Shown: in pieces, positions 6,971 through 16,250 of the stretch
Layout: every line of letters starts with the position of its first letter
Numbering within the stretch: the first letter of the stretch is position 1
NCBI GenBank assembly: GCA_027484725.1
Contig: JAIXSK010000015.1
Coordinates: 1-61,241, forward strand
Length of the DNA stretch: 61,241 bases
Origin: Flavobacterium sp.
GTDB lineage: Bacteria; Bacteroidota; Bacteroidia; Flavobacteriales; Flavobacteriaceae
Reading direction: 5' to 3'
Notes under the pieces: generated by a model
Databases searched by the model: none
What the model saw: only the letters and a program-made list of their open reading frames with translations
What the model was told of the DNA's origin: nothing
Program-made: the position numbers and the translations under genes

Positions 6971-8695
6971 TCAAACAACATTCAAACTAAAATAAAAAGT
7001 ACTGCCCAATCCTAATTCGCTCTCTACGCCAATGGTGCCGTTTTGGGCTTCAATGAATTCCTTAGAAATGGCCAATCCCAGTCCGGTACCCGATTTGTGG
7101 CTTCCCGGAATTTGAAAATATTTATCAAAAACTTTTGACTTATACTGCTTGTCAATGCCTTTTCCGGTATCAATAACTTGAAATGTAATTTGATGCTCAG
7201 ATTTTAGCAGCCTGACCACTACTTTGCTGTTTTCAGAAGAATACCGAATGGCATTGGTCAGAAAATTAATCAACACCCAAGATGTTTTCTCGCTGTCAGC
7301 CTTGACCTCTTGCAGATTTTCATCGGTTTCAACCACCAATTGAATTTGCTTTTGTTCGGCTTGTATTCTTACCGCTTCAACCGCGTAATGAACCATATCA
7401 TACGGGTTGCTTTTCTCCATATTCAATTGAATATTACCGGTTTCAAGTTGGGATAATTCTAGCAATTCACCGGTTATTTTTAGCAGGCGTTGGCTATCTT
7501 CTTTAATACTGTCAATCAGTTGTTTTTGTTCGGCATTAATGGTTCCGTTAGCTTCGTTTTCAAGTAATTGTAAACTCATTTTAATAGAGGCAATCGGCGT
7601 TTTGAGTTCGTGCGAGACCGTTGCTATAAAATTGGTTTTGGCAAAATCGAGTTCTTTAAACAGGGTAATATTGCGCAGAATAATCACGTCACCAATATCA
7701 ATGGTGCTGTCTTCACCGGTGGGCTGAATCGTAATATTGACCCTTTGTTTTTCAAAATAACTTTCTTTGCCGTCTGCGAAGATTTTCATCGGCAGTGCTT
7801 TCTGCTTGTCATTTTTCAAATCGTTGGCAATTAATGATTTGATCAAATCATTGGTCAAGGCTAAATTCGTAGCCAATTTACCAATGACGGCTTCAGATTT
7901 TAATCCAATGATCTTGAGCGCTTCATCATTAGCAAAGAGAATTTTACCATCGTAATCCAAGCCAATAATAGGGTCGTGCATGTTATTGATCAAGGTTTCC
8001 AAACGTTTCTTCTCAAACGATAATTTATGCAAGTTACTGCTGCTGTATTCTTCGAGCTTTTGGGCCATAGTATTGAACGATTTGGCCAAATCGCCATACT
8101 CGTTGTGATTCATAAAATGAACCCGCTCTTTGTAATTTTTATTAGCAATTTCCTTAATGCTCGCAGTGAGTTCCTTGATTGGATTGGCAATATTATTGGG
8201 TAAATTCACCAACAAATTAAAGGCAATCAAAAAACACAAGGTCCCGGTCACGGCAATCCACAGATTGGCAGTATCTGCAGTTCTTTTGGCTACATCGCTT
8301 TTGAATTTAATGGCATTCAAGTTGAGCTTCATGATTTCAAAAACCGCTTCTCGTATCTTGTTTTTTAAGGCTTCATTGTCTCGATCTTTTTCTAATCTGA
8401 GAAAGCTTTTTTGAAGTTCTAAAGTGAGTTCTTCTTCACCGTTTTCAGTAATGTTGCCTATTTGTTTTTTAAGATTGGTCTCAAATATTGCGATAGATTT
8501 TTCTTCATCAGAAGCAATATTATCGAGCGAGCGCAACATATTTCTAGAATACTCTAATGTTTCATAATTGGCCTTTAGAATATTCTGGGTGTCTTTTTTG
8601 ATTAAAAAAACGGCGTAAGCACTCACCAACGACAAGACAATTATGGCCAAAAAAAGCAATCCTACGCCGAGATTTAGTTTGGTTTTAATTTTCAT
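6971..8695 (-). CDS. Membrane sensor histidine kinase of the kdp locus (HAMP-PAS-HisKA-HATPase)
   Basis: The 574-aa kinase has TM1 (about 8-32), a periplasmic helical part, TM2 (about 145-168), HAMP (about 168-220), PAS (about 230-350), a dimerisation domain with phosphoacceptor His in FIATVSHELKTP (about residue 365) and a C-terminal ATPase domain with NAIRYSSENS, DTGKGI and GTGLGLAISKEFIE. It starts 16 bp after the KdpD-like protein and is the last gene of the kdp operon, so it probably supplies the kinase half missing from that protein. The likely partner is the sigma54-type regulator at 18246-19583, since no KdpE is present. That pairing is inferred from context. Confidence 0.88.
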   Translation of the reverse strand: MKIKTKLNLGVGLLFLAIIVLSLVSAYAVFLIKKDTQNILKANYETLEYSRNMLRSLDNIASDEEKSIAIFETNLKKQIGNITENGEEELTLELQKSFLRLEKDRDNEALKNKIREAVFEIMKLNLNAIKFKSDVAKRTADTANLWIAVTGTLCFLIAFNLLVNLPNNIANPIKELTASIKEIANKNYKERVHFMNHNEYGDLAKSFNTMAQKLEEYSSSNLHKLSFEKKRLETLINNMHDPIIGLDYDGKILFANDEALKIIGLKSEAVIGKLATNLALTNDLIKSLIANDLKNDKQKALPMKIFADGKESYFEKQRVNITIQPTGEDSTIDIGDVIILRNITLFKELDFAKTNFIATVSHELKTPIASIKMSLQLLENEANGTINAEQKQLIDSIKEDSQRLLKITGELLELSQLETGNIQLNMEKSNPYDMVHYAVEAVRIQAEQKQIQLVVETDENLQEVKADSEKTSWVLINFLTNAIRYSSENSKVVVRLLKSEHQITFQVIDTGKGIDKQYKSKVFDKYFQIPGSHKSGTGLGLAISKEFIEAQNGTIGVESELGLGSTFYFSLNVV

Positions 8696-8711
8696 GAGCT
8701 TAAAATTAGAT

Positions 8712-9860
8712 TTATGACAGAATGACTAAATCAATATTCAACAACGAAAGACTGTGCAGCAAACGCCTGAAAATGGTCGTCGATAAAATGACTTTGAATA
8801 AATTAAAATGCGGTTTTCCGATACAAACAGTGGTGATGCTTTTTTGCTCGACAATATCCAACATAGCATCGGTGATGTTGTTGCTTTGAACTTTAATAAC
8901 TTCAGCGCCAAGTTGCGTAGCCAATTTAAAGTTATTGATCAAATGCCGTTGCTTGTCCAGGGCTATTTTATCCGGACTTTCTTTTGGAGTTTCCACATAC
9001 AAAACAAACCAAATCCCATTGTAATAACTAGCCAAACGAGCCGCTTTTCGAATCACAATTTTAGCGGTTTTCTCATTGCTGCTGATACAAGCCAAAAGCT
9101 TTTCATGACGCAAAGCGATGTTTTTAGGAACTTCATTCTCAACCTTCCGAACCACTTGACTTGCTACTTCTTTAAGCGCCAATTCACGCAATTGCAGAAT
9201 TTGCTCGGGCTTGAAGAAATTCGATAATGCCACTTGAATTTTATCCGGAGTATAAATTTTTCCTTCTTTCAACCGGGCAATCAAATCTTCCGAAGTCAAA
9301 TCAATATTCACGACCTCATCGGCCCATCGCAAGACGTTATCGGGAATGCGTTCTTGAACATCCACCCCGGTGATTTGTTTCACATCCTGATGCAAACTTT
9401 CAATATGTTGGATGTTAACCGCCGAAATTACATTGATACCCGCCTCTAGAATTTCAACAACATCTTGCCAGCGTTTTTCATTTTTACTGCCTTCAATGTT
9501 GGTATGCGCCAATTCATCCACAATGACCACTTCAGGGCGCAGGTTGATGATGGCTTGTAAATCCATTTCATCTAATTCTTTGCCTTTATAGAATAAGGTT
9601 CTTCTGGGAATTACCGGAAGGCCGTCGAGCAGTTCATGGGTTTCTTTTCTGTGGTGGGTTTCGATGTAGCCAATTTTCACATCAATTCCGTTTTTGAGCA
9701 AACTATGCGCTTCCTGAAGCATGCGAAAAGTTTTGCCCACTCCGGCACTCATTCCGATGTAGATCTTAAATTTTCCCTTGCGCGATTTTTGGATTAAATC
9801 CAAGAAATGCTGGGCGTTATTTTGTTTTTCAAAATCCATAAGAGTGGGTTCTTCTGCCAA
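8712..9860 (-). CDS. KdpD-like protein: KdpD N-terminal ATPase plus USP domain only
   Basis: The 382-aa protein aligns with the N-terminal cytoplasmic half of KdpD: a Walker A-like GMSAGVGKTFRML (about 36-48), IGYIETHHRKET, VIVDELAHTN (Walker B-like) and ISAVNIQHIESL, then a universal-stress-protein fold (about 250-382). The four TM helices, GAF and kinase domains of E. coli KdpD are absent. The kinase is a separate gene 16 bp downstream. In KdpD this region senses cytoplasmic conditions and binds ATP and, in some species, c-di-AMP. The end is clean, with no sign of a frameshift, so this is a natural split form. Confidence 0.9.
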   Translation of the reverse strand: MAEEPTLMDFEKQNNAQHFLDLIQKSRKGKFKIYIGMSAGVGKTFRMLQEAHSLLKNGIDVKIGYIETHHRKETHELLDGLPVIPRRTLFYKGKELDEMDLQAIINLRPEVVIVDELAHTNIEGSKNEKRWQDVVEILEAGINVISAVNIQHIESLHQDVKQITGVDVQERIPDNVLRWADEVVNIDLTSEDLIARLKEGKIYTPDKIQVALSNFFKPEQILQLRELALKEVASQVVRKVENEVPKNIALRHEKLLACISSNEKTAKIVIRKAARLASYYNGIWFVLYVETPKESPDKIALDKQRHLINNFKLATQLGAEVIKVQSNNITDAMLDIVEQKSITTVCIGKPHFNLFKVILSTTIFRRLLHSLSLLNIDLVILS

Positions 9861-9937
9861 TTATTAAATGCCGCATCCCGAGAGCTAAAATATAACCTTC
9901 GGGATTTTTAAGACCTAAACAAATGTGACAAATAACT

Positions 9938-11305
9938 TTATATCCTGAATAAGATTGCAAAGATAATTCTGTTCTCCATTTTTACCAGATCCGGTTTCCA
10001 ATCTGAAGGCAGCGGGGTTGTGGTATAGCCCGTTGGGGAAGTAACGCCGCCGCTTCCGGCAAAATACGGAACATTGGCCTCACGGTGAACAAATTCTGCT
10101 CTAAAAGTAATACTCTGGTTGGGCATATAGTCAAAATTGGTCGAACAATCCCAGCCTTTAAACTCGTCTCCCGGATTCGCGCTGAAAGGATGCGTTCCGG
10201 CGGTTTGGGTCGGATTGGTCGGATTGGGCAGCGGGCTGGCATCTCCGGTAGGGTACAACACCAAATATCTTCCCGGATTGGTCATATAACCACCTCCAAT
10301 GGTCCAAGCCATTTTATTCTGATTGAACCAAACGCGGTTATACACCATACCGCTCAAGAAATATTGAGACGGATTATTCGCATCACCGTTAAATCCGCCC
10401 ACGCCATCACCTTTTTCAAAGCCCAAATCAAAGGTAGTTGAAAAAGCGGCTCTACTGATTCCTTTTGCTTTAGGCTGATTGTAATAACGCACCAATAAAC
10501 TGTTATCGGAATGAAAACGAATTCGATTTTTTAAACCGGCAGCATCGGTTCCGTAATAATCATTGGTAAGTAGTTTGACCGCTTCATTAGGGCACCAAGT
10601 GATGTTTCCGCCAAAGCCCGGCATGCTGTTGAACTTGCCATAGCTCTGCCAACCATTGATGATCCAACCTTCTAATTTTAAGTGCTTGTTGGGAAAAACC
10701 TGCACTCTGACTCCATTAAAAAACCAAGGTGTATTGTCTGAGGTAAACGAGGCTTGGTATTCCCAATTCTCTACCTGATAATAAGAATTCAAACCAATGT
10801 ACGACATGAACATACCCGCGTCTACATTGATTCCGTACCATTTTTTGAAATGATACCCGGCATAAGCTTCTGACAAATATCGATACACATTGTCTAACTG
10901 ATATTGCCCTCTGTAAACGCTGTAATCATTGCGAGGCACCACCGTAGAGCGCGTGCCAAACTGCGTCATGATGCGACCCCGAGCCCCTTCATAGTAAAAA
11001 TCGCCACCAATGTTAGCACTAGAAAGTTGAAACTCGTTATTTCGGGCCAGGGCGGTGGAGCCCACCACGGTATTGTCGTTCGGATTGTTGAAGGAATGTG
11101 TGTAATTCACATCAATCATCACGCTACCGGTAAAGTATTTGGTGGCCAATACCGGTGGAGAGGTTCTTCTGTCTGCACCATTTTGCCAGGTTTGATCCTG
11201 TCCTTCAAACGGAACTTTTTCCGTTAAGGTATCTTTTACTGACTCTTGAGCAAAGACAGTAGCTTGAGCAATCATGGCTGCTAAAATTGTAATTGTTTTT
11301 TTCAT
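9938..11305 (-). CDS. Outer-membrane porin of the kdp operon
   Basis: The 455-aa product has a signal peptide (1-19, VFAQ). Its sequence is an alternation of aromatic and polar residues typical of a beta-barrel (GSVMIDVNYTHSF, ARGRIMTQFG, LVRYYNQPKAKG, SITFRAEFVHR), ending in a hydrophobic strand (IIFAILFRI). It resembles the predicted Bacteroidota BBP2/OmpL-like porins. It lies between kdpC (24 bp) and the kdpD-like gene (77 bp), all on the same strand. A role in letting K+ reach the inner-membrane KdpFABC pump is an inference from context. Confidence 0.8.
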   Translation of the reverse strand: MKKTITILAAMIAQATVFAQESVKDTLTEKVPFEGQDQTWQNGADRRTSPPVLATKYFTGSVMIDVNYTHSFNNPNDNTVVGSTALARNNEFQLSSANIGGDFYYEGARGRIMTQFGTRSTVVPRNDYSVYRGQYQLDNVYRYLSEAYAGYHFKKWYGINVDAGMFMSYIGLNSYYQVENWEYQASFTSDNTPWFFNGVRVQVFPNKHLKLEGWIINGWQSYGKFNSMPGFGGNITWCPNEAVKLLTNDYYGTDAAGLKNRIRFHSDNSLLVRYYNQPKAKGISRAAFSTTFDLGFEKGDGVGGFNGDANNPSQYFLSGMVYNRVWFNQNKMAWTIGGGYMTNPGRYLVLYPTGDASPLPNPTNPTQTAGTHPFSANPGDEFKGWDCSTNFDYMPNQSITFRAEFVHREANVPYFAGSGGVTSPTGYTTTPLPSDWKPDLVKMENRIIFAILFRI

Positions 11306-11329
11306 GAGATATGCTATAAGTAATTGTTT

Positions 11330-11890
11330 TTATTTTAATTGGTCTAATGCGATATTTAATTGGAGCACATTGATTTTCTCTGTACCCAAAACACCCAATA
11401 AAGGGGCTTGGGTTTGGCTTTTAATTAGTTCCAAAACTTCCCCTTCAGATAGTTTGCGTGTTGCGGCAATGCGTTTGGCCTGCACTTTTGCGGCTTGGAT
11501 TGAAATATCAGGATCGATACCGCTTCCCGATGCTGTTACCAAATCGGAAGGCACTTCATTGCGCTTTACCTGCGGGTTTTTAAGCAGAAAGGTATCAATT
11601 CTTCCTTGAACTATGGCCAAATATTCGGGGTTCGTAATGCCTTTATTGCTTCCACCGGAACCCGCGGCATTATAATCTACCGCTGAGGGGCGTGGCCAAA
11701 AATACTTATCCGATACAAAGTTCTGTGCCACATGGATGTGCTGTTTTTTACCGTTGGCCATCACAATTTCGCCGTTTCCGTTGTTCGGGGCAAACTGGGC
11801 AATGCCGTAGATACTAAGGGTGTAAATTCCTGAAAAGAACAAGGCACAAAATAATGTAAGCCTTATTGCGGGGAGGATATTTTCTTTCAT
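11330..11890 (-). CDS. kdpC: Potassium-transporting ATPase subunit KdpC
   Basis: The 186-aa single-pass protein has one N-terminal TM helix (about 8-30), then the family signatures FWPRPSAVDYNAAGSGGSNKG, VPSDLVTASGSGIDPDIS and the C-terminal NVLQLNIALDQ. KdpC is the assembly/catalytic-chaperone subunit of the high-affinity K+ pump KdpFABC. It starts 20 bp after kdpB. Length is normal. Confidence 0.97.
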   Translation of the reverse strand: MKENILPAIRLTLFCALFFSGIYTLSIYGIAQFAPNNGNGEIVMANGKKQHIHVAQNFVSDKYFWPRPSAVDYNAAGSGGSNKGITNPEYLAIVQGRIDTFLLKNPQVKRNEVPSDLVTASGSGIDPDISIQAAKVQAKRIAATRKLSEGEVLELIKSQTQAPLLGVLGTEKINVLQLNIALDQLK

Positions 11891-11910
11891 AATTAAGTTC
11901 TTTTATTTTT

Positions 11911-13932
11911 TTAAATGAATGCAGACACCAGTAAATCAATGAGTTTAATGCCTACAAACGGAATCAACACGCCGCCCAATCCGTAGATAAAAAGATTCCT
12001 TCTCAACAGGGCTGAGGCGCCAATGGGTTTGTATGCCACTCCTTTTAAAGCCAATGGAATCAGAAACGGAATGATGATGGCATTAAATATTACCGCAGAT
12101 AAGATGGCACTTTCAGGACTGTGCAAATTCATGATGTTCAAACCTTGTAAGGCCGGAATCGCGGTGATGAACAAGGCCGGAATGATCGCAAAGTACTTGG
12201 CCACGTCGTTGGCAATTGAAAAGGTGGTCAGTGTTCCGCGGGTCATTAGCAACTGCTTTCCAATTTCTACGATTTCAATTAGTTTGGTCGGGTCGTTGTC
12301 TAGATCGACCATGTTGCCGGCTTCTTTTGCCGCTTGGGTTCCGCTGTTCATAGCAACTCCGACATTCGCCTGTGCCAAGGCTGGCGCATCGTTGGTACCG
12401 TCGCCCATCATGGCCACCAATCGCCCTTGGGCTTGTTCTTTCTTGATGTAATTCATTTTATCTTCGGGCTTGGCTTCAGCAATAAAATCATCCACACCGG
12501 CTTTCTCAGCAATGAATTTTGCAGTCAACGGATTATCTCCGGTAACCATCACGGTTTTGATTCCCATTTTACGGAGGCGTTCAAAACGTTCCTTCATCCC
12601 GGTTTTAATGACATCTTGCAATTCAATCACTCCTTGAACTACATTGTTTTTAATGACCACCAAAGGAGTTCCTCCATTGGAGGAAATATCAATGACTTTC
12701 TGAGCAGTATCTTCCGGGAATTGATTTCCGGCTTGTTCCGCTATTTTCTTGGCCGCATCTTGAGCCCCTTTGCGGATATTGGTGCCGTCTTTTAAAACGA
12801 CTCCGCTGGTTCGGGTTTCGGCGGTAAACTTGATGAGTGTAGCGCCTTCAATCGATAATTTTTGGGCCACATCAGGTCCGGCCAGCTCGACGATGCTTTT
12901 GCCTTCTGGGGTATCATCGGCCAGCGAACTCAATACTGCTGATTGTATAAAATCGGTTGCTGAAATTCCGTTCGCAGGATAAAAATTAGTAGCCTTGCGA
13001 TTTCCAATGGTGATGGTTCCGGTTTTATCAAGTAGCAATACATCAATATCTCCTGCAGTTTCAACCGCTTTACCTGATTTGGTAATGACGTTGGCACGCA
13101 AAGCACGATCCATACCCGCAATACCAATGGCTGAAAGCAATCCGCCAATAGTCGTCGGAATCAAACAGACGAACAAAGAAATAAAAGCAGCAATAGTAAT
13201 CGGTGTGTTGGCATATTTTGCGAAAGGCGCCAAGGTGACTGTTACGATGATAAATACCAGCGTAAATCCTGCAAGCAAGATGGTCAGTGCAATTTCATTC
13301 GGGGTTTTCTGACGGCTGGCACCTTCAACCAAGGCAATCATCTTATCTAGAAAACTCTCGCCGGGTTCAGAGGTAACCATCACCTTAATCTTATCGGACA
13401 ATACTTTCGTACCGCCAGTCACCGAAGATTTATCACCGCCGGCCTCGCGAATTACCGGAGCGCTTTCTCCGGTAATAGCACTTTCGTCAATCGTGGCAAG
13501 TCCTTCAATGATTTCACCATCTGTAGCAATGACATCACCCGCTTCACAAATAAAGATATCGCCTTTTTTGAGTTGTGAGGAGGAAACCACTTGCCCGTTT
13601 TCTAGTCTGGCAGGAGTTTCTTCACGCGTTTTTCTTAAACTGTCGGCTTGGGCTTTTCCGCGGGCTTCGGCAATAGCTTCGGCAAAATTGGCAAAAAGCA
13701 AGGTGATGAGCAGAATGAGGAAAATGATGAAGTTGTAGGTAAAACTACCCTGAGAATGCTCACCGGACAAAATCCATAGGCAGACAAAAAGCATGACTAC
13801 GGTTCCGATTTCTACGGTAAACATCACCGGATTGCGAAACATGATTTTGGGATTGAGTTTCACAAATGACTGTTTGAAGGCTTCCTGCAACAAATCTTTC
13901 TGAAACAAGGATGTATTTTGAGATGTACCCAT
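11911..13932 (-). CDS. kdpB: Potassium-transporting ATPase ATP-binding subunit KdpB
   Basis: The 673-aa P-type ATPase has the actuator motif TGES ([10 protein letters not shown]), the phosphorylation motif [11 protein letters not shown] and the hinge motif [21 protein letters not shown]. Seven predicted TM segments include the pair before the C-terminus. It hydrolyses ATP to drive K+ import through KdpA. It is placed 6 bp after kdpA, as in other kdp operons. No key residue is missing. Confidence 0.98.
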   Translation of the reverse strand: MGTSQNTSLFQKDLLQEAFKQSFVKLNPKIMFRNPVMFTVEIGTVVMLFVCLWILSGEHSQGSFTYNFIIFLILLITLLFANFAEAIAEARGKAQADSLRKTREETPARLENGQVVSSSQLKKGDIFICEAGDVIATDGEIIEGLATIDESAITGESAPVIREAGGDKSSVTGGTKVLSDKIKVMVTSEPGESFLDKMIALVEGASRQKTPNEIALTILLAGFTLVFIIVTVTLAPFAKYANTPITIAAFISLFVCLIPTTIGGLLSAIGIAGMDRALRANVITKSGKAVETAGDIDVLLLDKTGTITIGNRKATNFYPANGISATDFIQSAVLSSLADDTPEGKSIVELAGPDVAQKLSIEGATLIKFTAETRTSGVVLKDGTNIRKGAQDAAKKIAEQAGNQFPEDTAQKVIDISSNGGTPLVVIKNNVVQGVIELQDVIKTGMKERFERLRKMGIKTVMVTGDNPLTAKFIAEKAGVDDFIAEAKPEDKMNYIKKEQAQGRLVAMMGDGTNDAPALAQANVGVAMNSGTQAAKEAGNMVDLDNDPTKLIEIVEIGKQLLMTRGTLTTFSIANDVAKYFAIIPALFITAIPALQGLNIMNLHSPESAILSAVIFNAIIIPFLIPLALKGVAYKPIGASALLRRNLFIYGLGGVLIPFVGIKLIDLLVSAFI

Positions 13933-13938
13933 GATAAG

Positions 13939-15639
13939 TTATTTTAAAGAAAAGAATTCGGCGATTGGACCTAAAGTCAAGGCAGGAAAGAAAGACAAAG
14001 CTGCCACGATGAAGATGACTGCAAAGACCAGCAGCCCGAAGGTGGAAGTATCTGTTTTTAGTGTTCCATTACTTTCTGGAATATATTGTTTTGTCGCGAG
14101 GATACCTGCAATAGCTACCGGACCAATAATCGGTAAATAACGGGCCAGCAGCATCACGATTCCTGTAGCGATGTTCCAAAATGGCGTGTTGTCGCCCAAA
14201 CCTTCAAACCCGCTTCCGTTATTGGCGGATGAAGAGGTGAATTCGTAGAGCATTTCGCTAAATCCATGATAGCCGGGATTAGCCAGCCAGTTTGCATATG
14301 CTTCAGGGTTTCCTGCATAAATATGGCTTGCTACAGCCGTTCCTGCCAAAATCAATAAGGGGTGGAGCAAGGCAATCATCATGGCTATCTTCATTTCTTT
14401 TGCCTCGATTTTCTTTCCGAGGAATTCCGGTGTACGACCTACCATCAATCCGCTGATGAATACGCCCAAAATGATAAAAATGTAAAAGTTTAGAAATCCG
14501 ACGCCGACACCACCATAAAAGCAATTGATCATCATGCCCAACAATGTGGTCAATCCGGTCATCGGGGTCATGCTGTCGTGCATGGCATTGACTGAACCAT
14601 TACTGGTAACTGTTGTATAAGTCGCCCAATTGGCGGATGCCGCAGCACCGAAACGGACTTCCTTTCCTTCCATGCTGCCCATCGCCTGGGAAATGCCCAT
14701 TTGATTGATGGTAGGACTTCCGTGCATTTCGCTGACTACGGCCGGAATCAATAACATCAGGAATCCTAAGGTCATTACGCCGTAGATGGTCCAGGCCAGC
14801 TTTTTCCTTTTCAAGACATAGCCTAAAGCAAAAACCAACGCAATAGGAATTAAGATGATGGAAGCCGACTCGACAATATTGGTCAGGTAGTTCGGGTTTT
14901 CCATTGGGTTGGCCGAATTTGGGCCGTAAAACCCACCGCCGTTGGTGCCCAATTGTTTGATAGCAACAAATGCCGCTACTGGGCCACGACTGATGCTTTG
15001 CTGCTGACCTTCCAAAGTAGTAACGGTGTCTTTTCCTTCAAAGGTCATCGGGGTTCCGTTGAATGCTAAAATAATGGCCACAATAAATGCCAAGGGCAGT
15101 AATATTCTAGTGCAAGAACGAACAAAGAAGCTGTAGAAATTGCCCAGTGTGAGCGAGGTTTTTTCCTTCATCGCCATAAAGACAACCGCCGCAATGGCAA
15201 TACCGCAACCGGCACTGATGAACTGCCATAACATCAACACCAATTGACCCAGATAAGATAGTCCGGTTTCCCCAGAATAGTGTTGCAAATTGGTATTGGT
15301 AATAAAACTAACCGAAGTATTAAACGCCAAATCGCCAGTCATCGAAGGGTTGTGATCAGGATTCAGCGGTAGCCAAGCCATATGGGTCAGGACCAGCATA
15401 GAAATCACAAACCACACCACATTGATTGACAGCAACGCGACCAAATGTTGCTTCCAAGTCATTTCGATATTGGGGTTGATACCTCCAACTTTAAAGAATA
15501 TTTTATCAATTGGATTGAAAATTTTGTCCAGCCAGGTACTTTCGTAGCTGAACACTTTGCCGATATAACGGCCCAAAGGAATGGCCATCAGCAATACCAA
15601 CCCGTAGGTTACTATAATTCCGATTATCTCACTGTTCAT
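13939..15639 (-). CDS. kdpA: Potassium-transporting ATPase potassium-binding subunit KdpA
   Basis: The 566-aa protein has about ten TM helices of the SKT channel-like fold. Selectivity-loop signatures are visible: FNTSVSFITNTNLQHY, LGTNGGGFYGPNSANP and FTSSSANNGSGF. It is the K+-binding, translocating subunit of KdpFABC. It starts 2 bp after kdpF and ends 6 bp before kdpB. Confidence 0.98.
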   Translation of the reverse strand: MNSEIIGIIVTYGLVLLMAIPLGRYIGKVFSYESTWLDKIFNPIDKIFFKVGGINPNIEMTWKQHLVALLSINVVWFVISMLVLTHMAWLPLNPDHNPSMTGDLAFNTSVSFITNTNLQHYSGETGLSYLGQLVLMLWQFISAGCGIAIAAVVFMAMKEKTSLTLGNFYSFFVRSCTRILLPLAFIVAIILAFNGTPMTFEGKDTVTTLEGQQQSISRGPVAAFVAIKQLGTNGGGFYGPNSANPMENPNYLTNIVESASIILIPIALVFALGYVLKRKKLAWTIYGVMTLGFLMLLIPAVVSEMHGSPTINQMGISQAMGSMEGKEVRFGAAASANWATYTTVTSNGSVNAMHDSMTPMTGLTTLLGMMINCFYGGVGVGFLNFYIFIILGVFISGLMVGRTPEFLGKKIEAKEMKIAMMIALLHPLLILAGTAVASHIYAGNPEAYANWLANPGYHGFSEMLYEFTSSSANNGSGFEGLGDNTPFWNIATGIVMLLARYLPIIGPVAIAGILATKQYIPESNGTLKTDTSTFGLLVFAVIFIVAALSFFPALTLGPIAEFFSLK

Positions 15640-15641
15640 AA

Positions 15642-15719
15642 TTAGAATTTTTCGGGTTTGATGAGCACATAGCAGATATAGATGAATACCACTATGGCGA
15701 TGAGGAAGAGTGCAGTCAT
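15642..15719 (-). CDS. kdpF: KdpF small membrane subunit
   Basis: A 25-codon frame reads MTALFLIAIVVFIYICYVLI and then KPEKF: one hydrophobic helix ending in KPEKF, the ending typical of KdpF. It lies directly before kdpA with a 2-bp gap, as in other kdp operons. KdpF stabilises the KdpABC complex. Confidence 0.9.
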   Translation of the reverse strand: MTALFLIAIVVFIYICYVLIKPEKF

Positions 15720-15722
15720 AAT

Positions 15723-15806
15723 TTAGATTTTTTCGAAAACGTCGATTATTTTAAAGAACAATCCAAAAAGGATCAATCCGCTTGCTGAGAGAATCATAGC
15801 CATCAT
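15723..15806 (-). CDS. 27-aa single-helix membrane peptide of the kdp operon
   Basis: A 27-codon frame whose ATG overlaps the TGA stop of the preceding 93-aa gene (ATGA) and ends 3 bp before kdpF. It predicts one helix (about residues 5-20) followed by KIIDVFEKI. The codons and the two tight junctions suggest it is translated. It could be a second KdpF-like subunit or a small regulatory peptide; I know no named family. Confidence 0.6.
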   Translation of the reverse strand: MMAMILSASGLILFGLFFKIIDVFEKI

Positions 15807-16084
15807 ACTGCTGTAGCGTTAATTTGTTTGAGGTATTCTTGTTGTAATGATTGAGGAAACAAGCCGGCAATTTTGCAACCGCGGAATTCCATAAAAGATG
15901 AAACCGAATGCACGTAGATACCCGAGATAACATTTTTGGTTTCGCTGTTTCCGGACTTGAATAACTTTTCTGCTACCAAAAGGCATTTTTTAACCCGTTC
16001 AGTATTGCCTGTAATCAATATTTTTTTGGTGATTTCAGCAAAGCGTTCGGCCTGTTTGTAGACGGTAGTGACCTGATTTCTCAT
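15803..16084 (-). CDS. Small cytoplasmic protein at the head of the kdp operon
   Basis: The 93-aa protein has no signal or TM segment and is predicted mostly helical, with two half-similar Lys-rich parts (QAERFAEITKKILITGN, AEKLFKSGNSETKN) and a conserved-looking FMEFRGCKIAGLFPQSL near the end. It is the first gene of the kdp operon, coupled by ATGA to the next. It resembles small uncharacterised Bacteroidota proteins found beside kdp genes (possibly the DUF7674 type; this name is from memory and uncertain). Its position suggests a regulator or accessory of K+ uptake. Confidence 0.7.
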   Translation of the reverse strand: MRNQVTTVYKQAERFAEITKKILITGNTERVKKCLLVAEKLFKSGNSETKNVISGIYVHSVSSFMEFRGCKIAGLFPQSLQQEYLKQINATAV

Positions 16085-16116
16085 GACAAAGTTTTTATAA
16101 TTTTTTCCGCGCTATG

Positions 16117-16144
16117 CCAAAAGTTATTCCAACAATGAGTTGTT
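16117..16144 (-). promoter_or_regulatory. Possible sigma54 promoter and dyad before the kdp operon
   Basis: On the minus strand TGGAATAACTTTTGG (16131-16117) keeps the TGG of the -24 and the TTG of the -12 element at the correct distance, but has G where the -12 consensus TTGC has C. A dyad AACAA-TGAG-TTGTT (16131-16144) abuts it. The start codon is 33 bp downstream. It is attractive because the locus encodes a sigma54 activator, but the match is imperfect. Confidence 0.3.
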
Positions 16145-16203
16145 ATATAAAAAGCAATGAAAATCAGCGTTTTATTTTATTTACAAGAAAACTGAAATAA
16201 AAA

Positions 16204-16228
16204 AAAGCCTATCGTTTTGATAAGCTTT
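16204..16228 (-). terminator. Intrinsic terminator after kup
   Basis: A stem of 10 bp with one G-U pair (16204-16213 with 16219-16228, loop of 5) is followed on the minus strand by eight or more T. It separates the regulator-kup unit from the kdp operon. Confidence 0.8.
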
Positions 16229-16250
16229 TATTAAAATGAAAAGGATGGGT

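Noticed and set aside
8712..9860. kdpD truncated by frameshift or mutation
   Set aside because: The frame ends cleanly after a complete USP domain, and a full-length kinase with its own TM and HAMP parts follows; this is a natural split.
16111..16120. TTGGCAT as the -24 box of a second sigma54 promoter before kdp
   Set aside because: No TTGC or related -12 sequence lies at the required distance.
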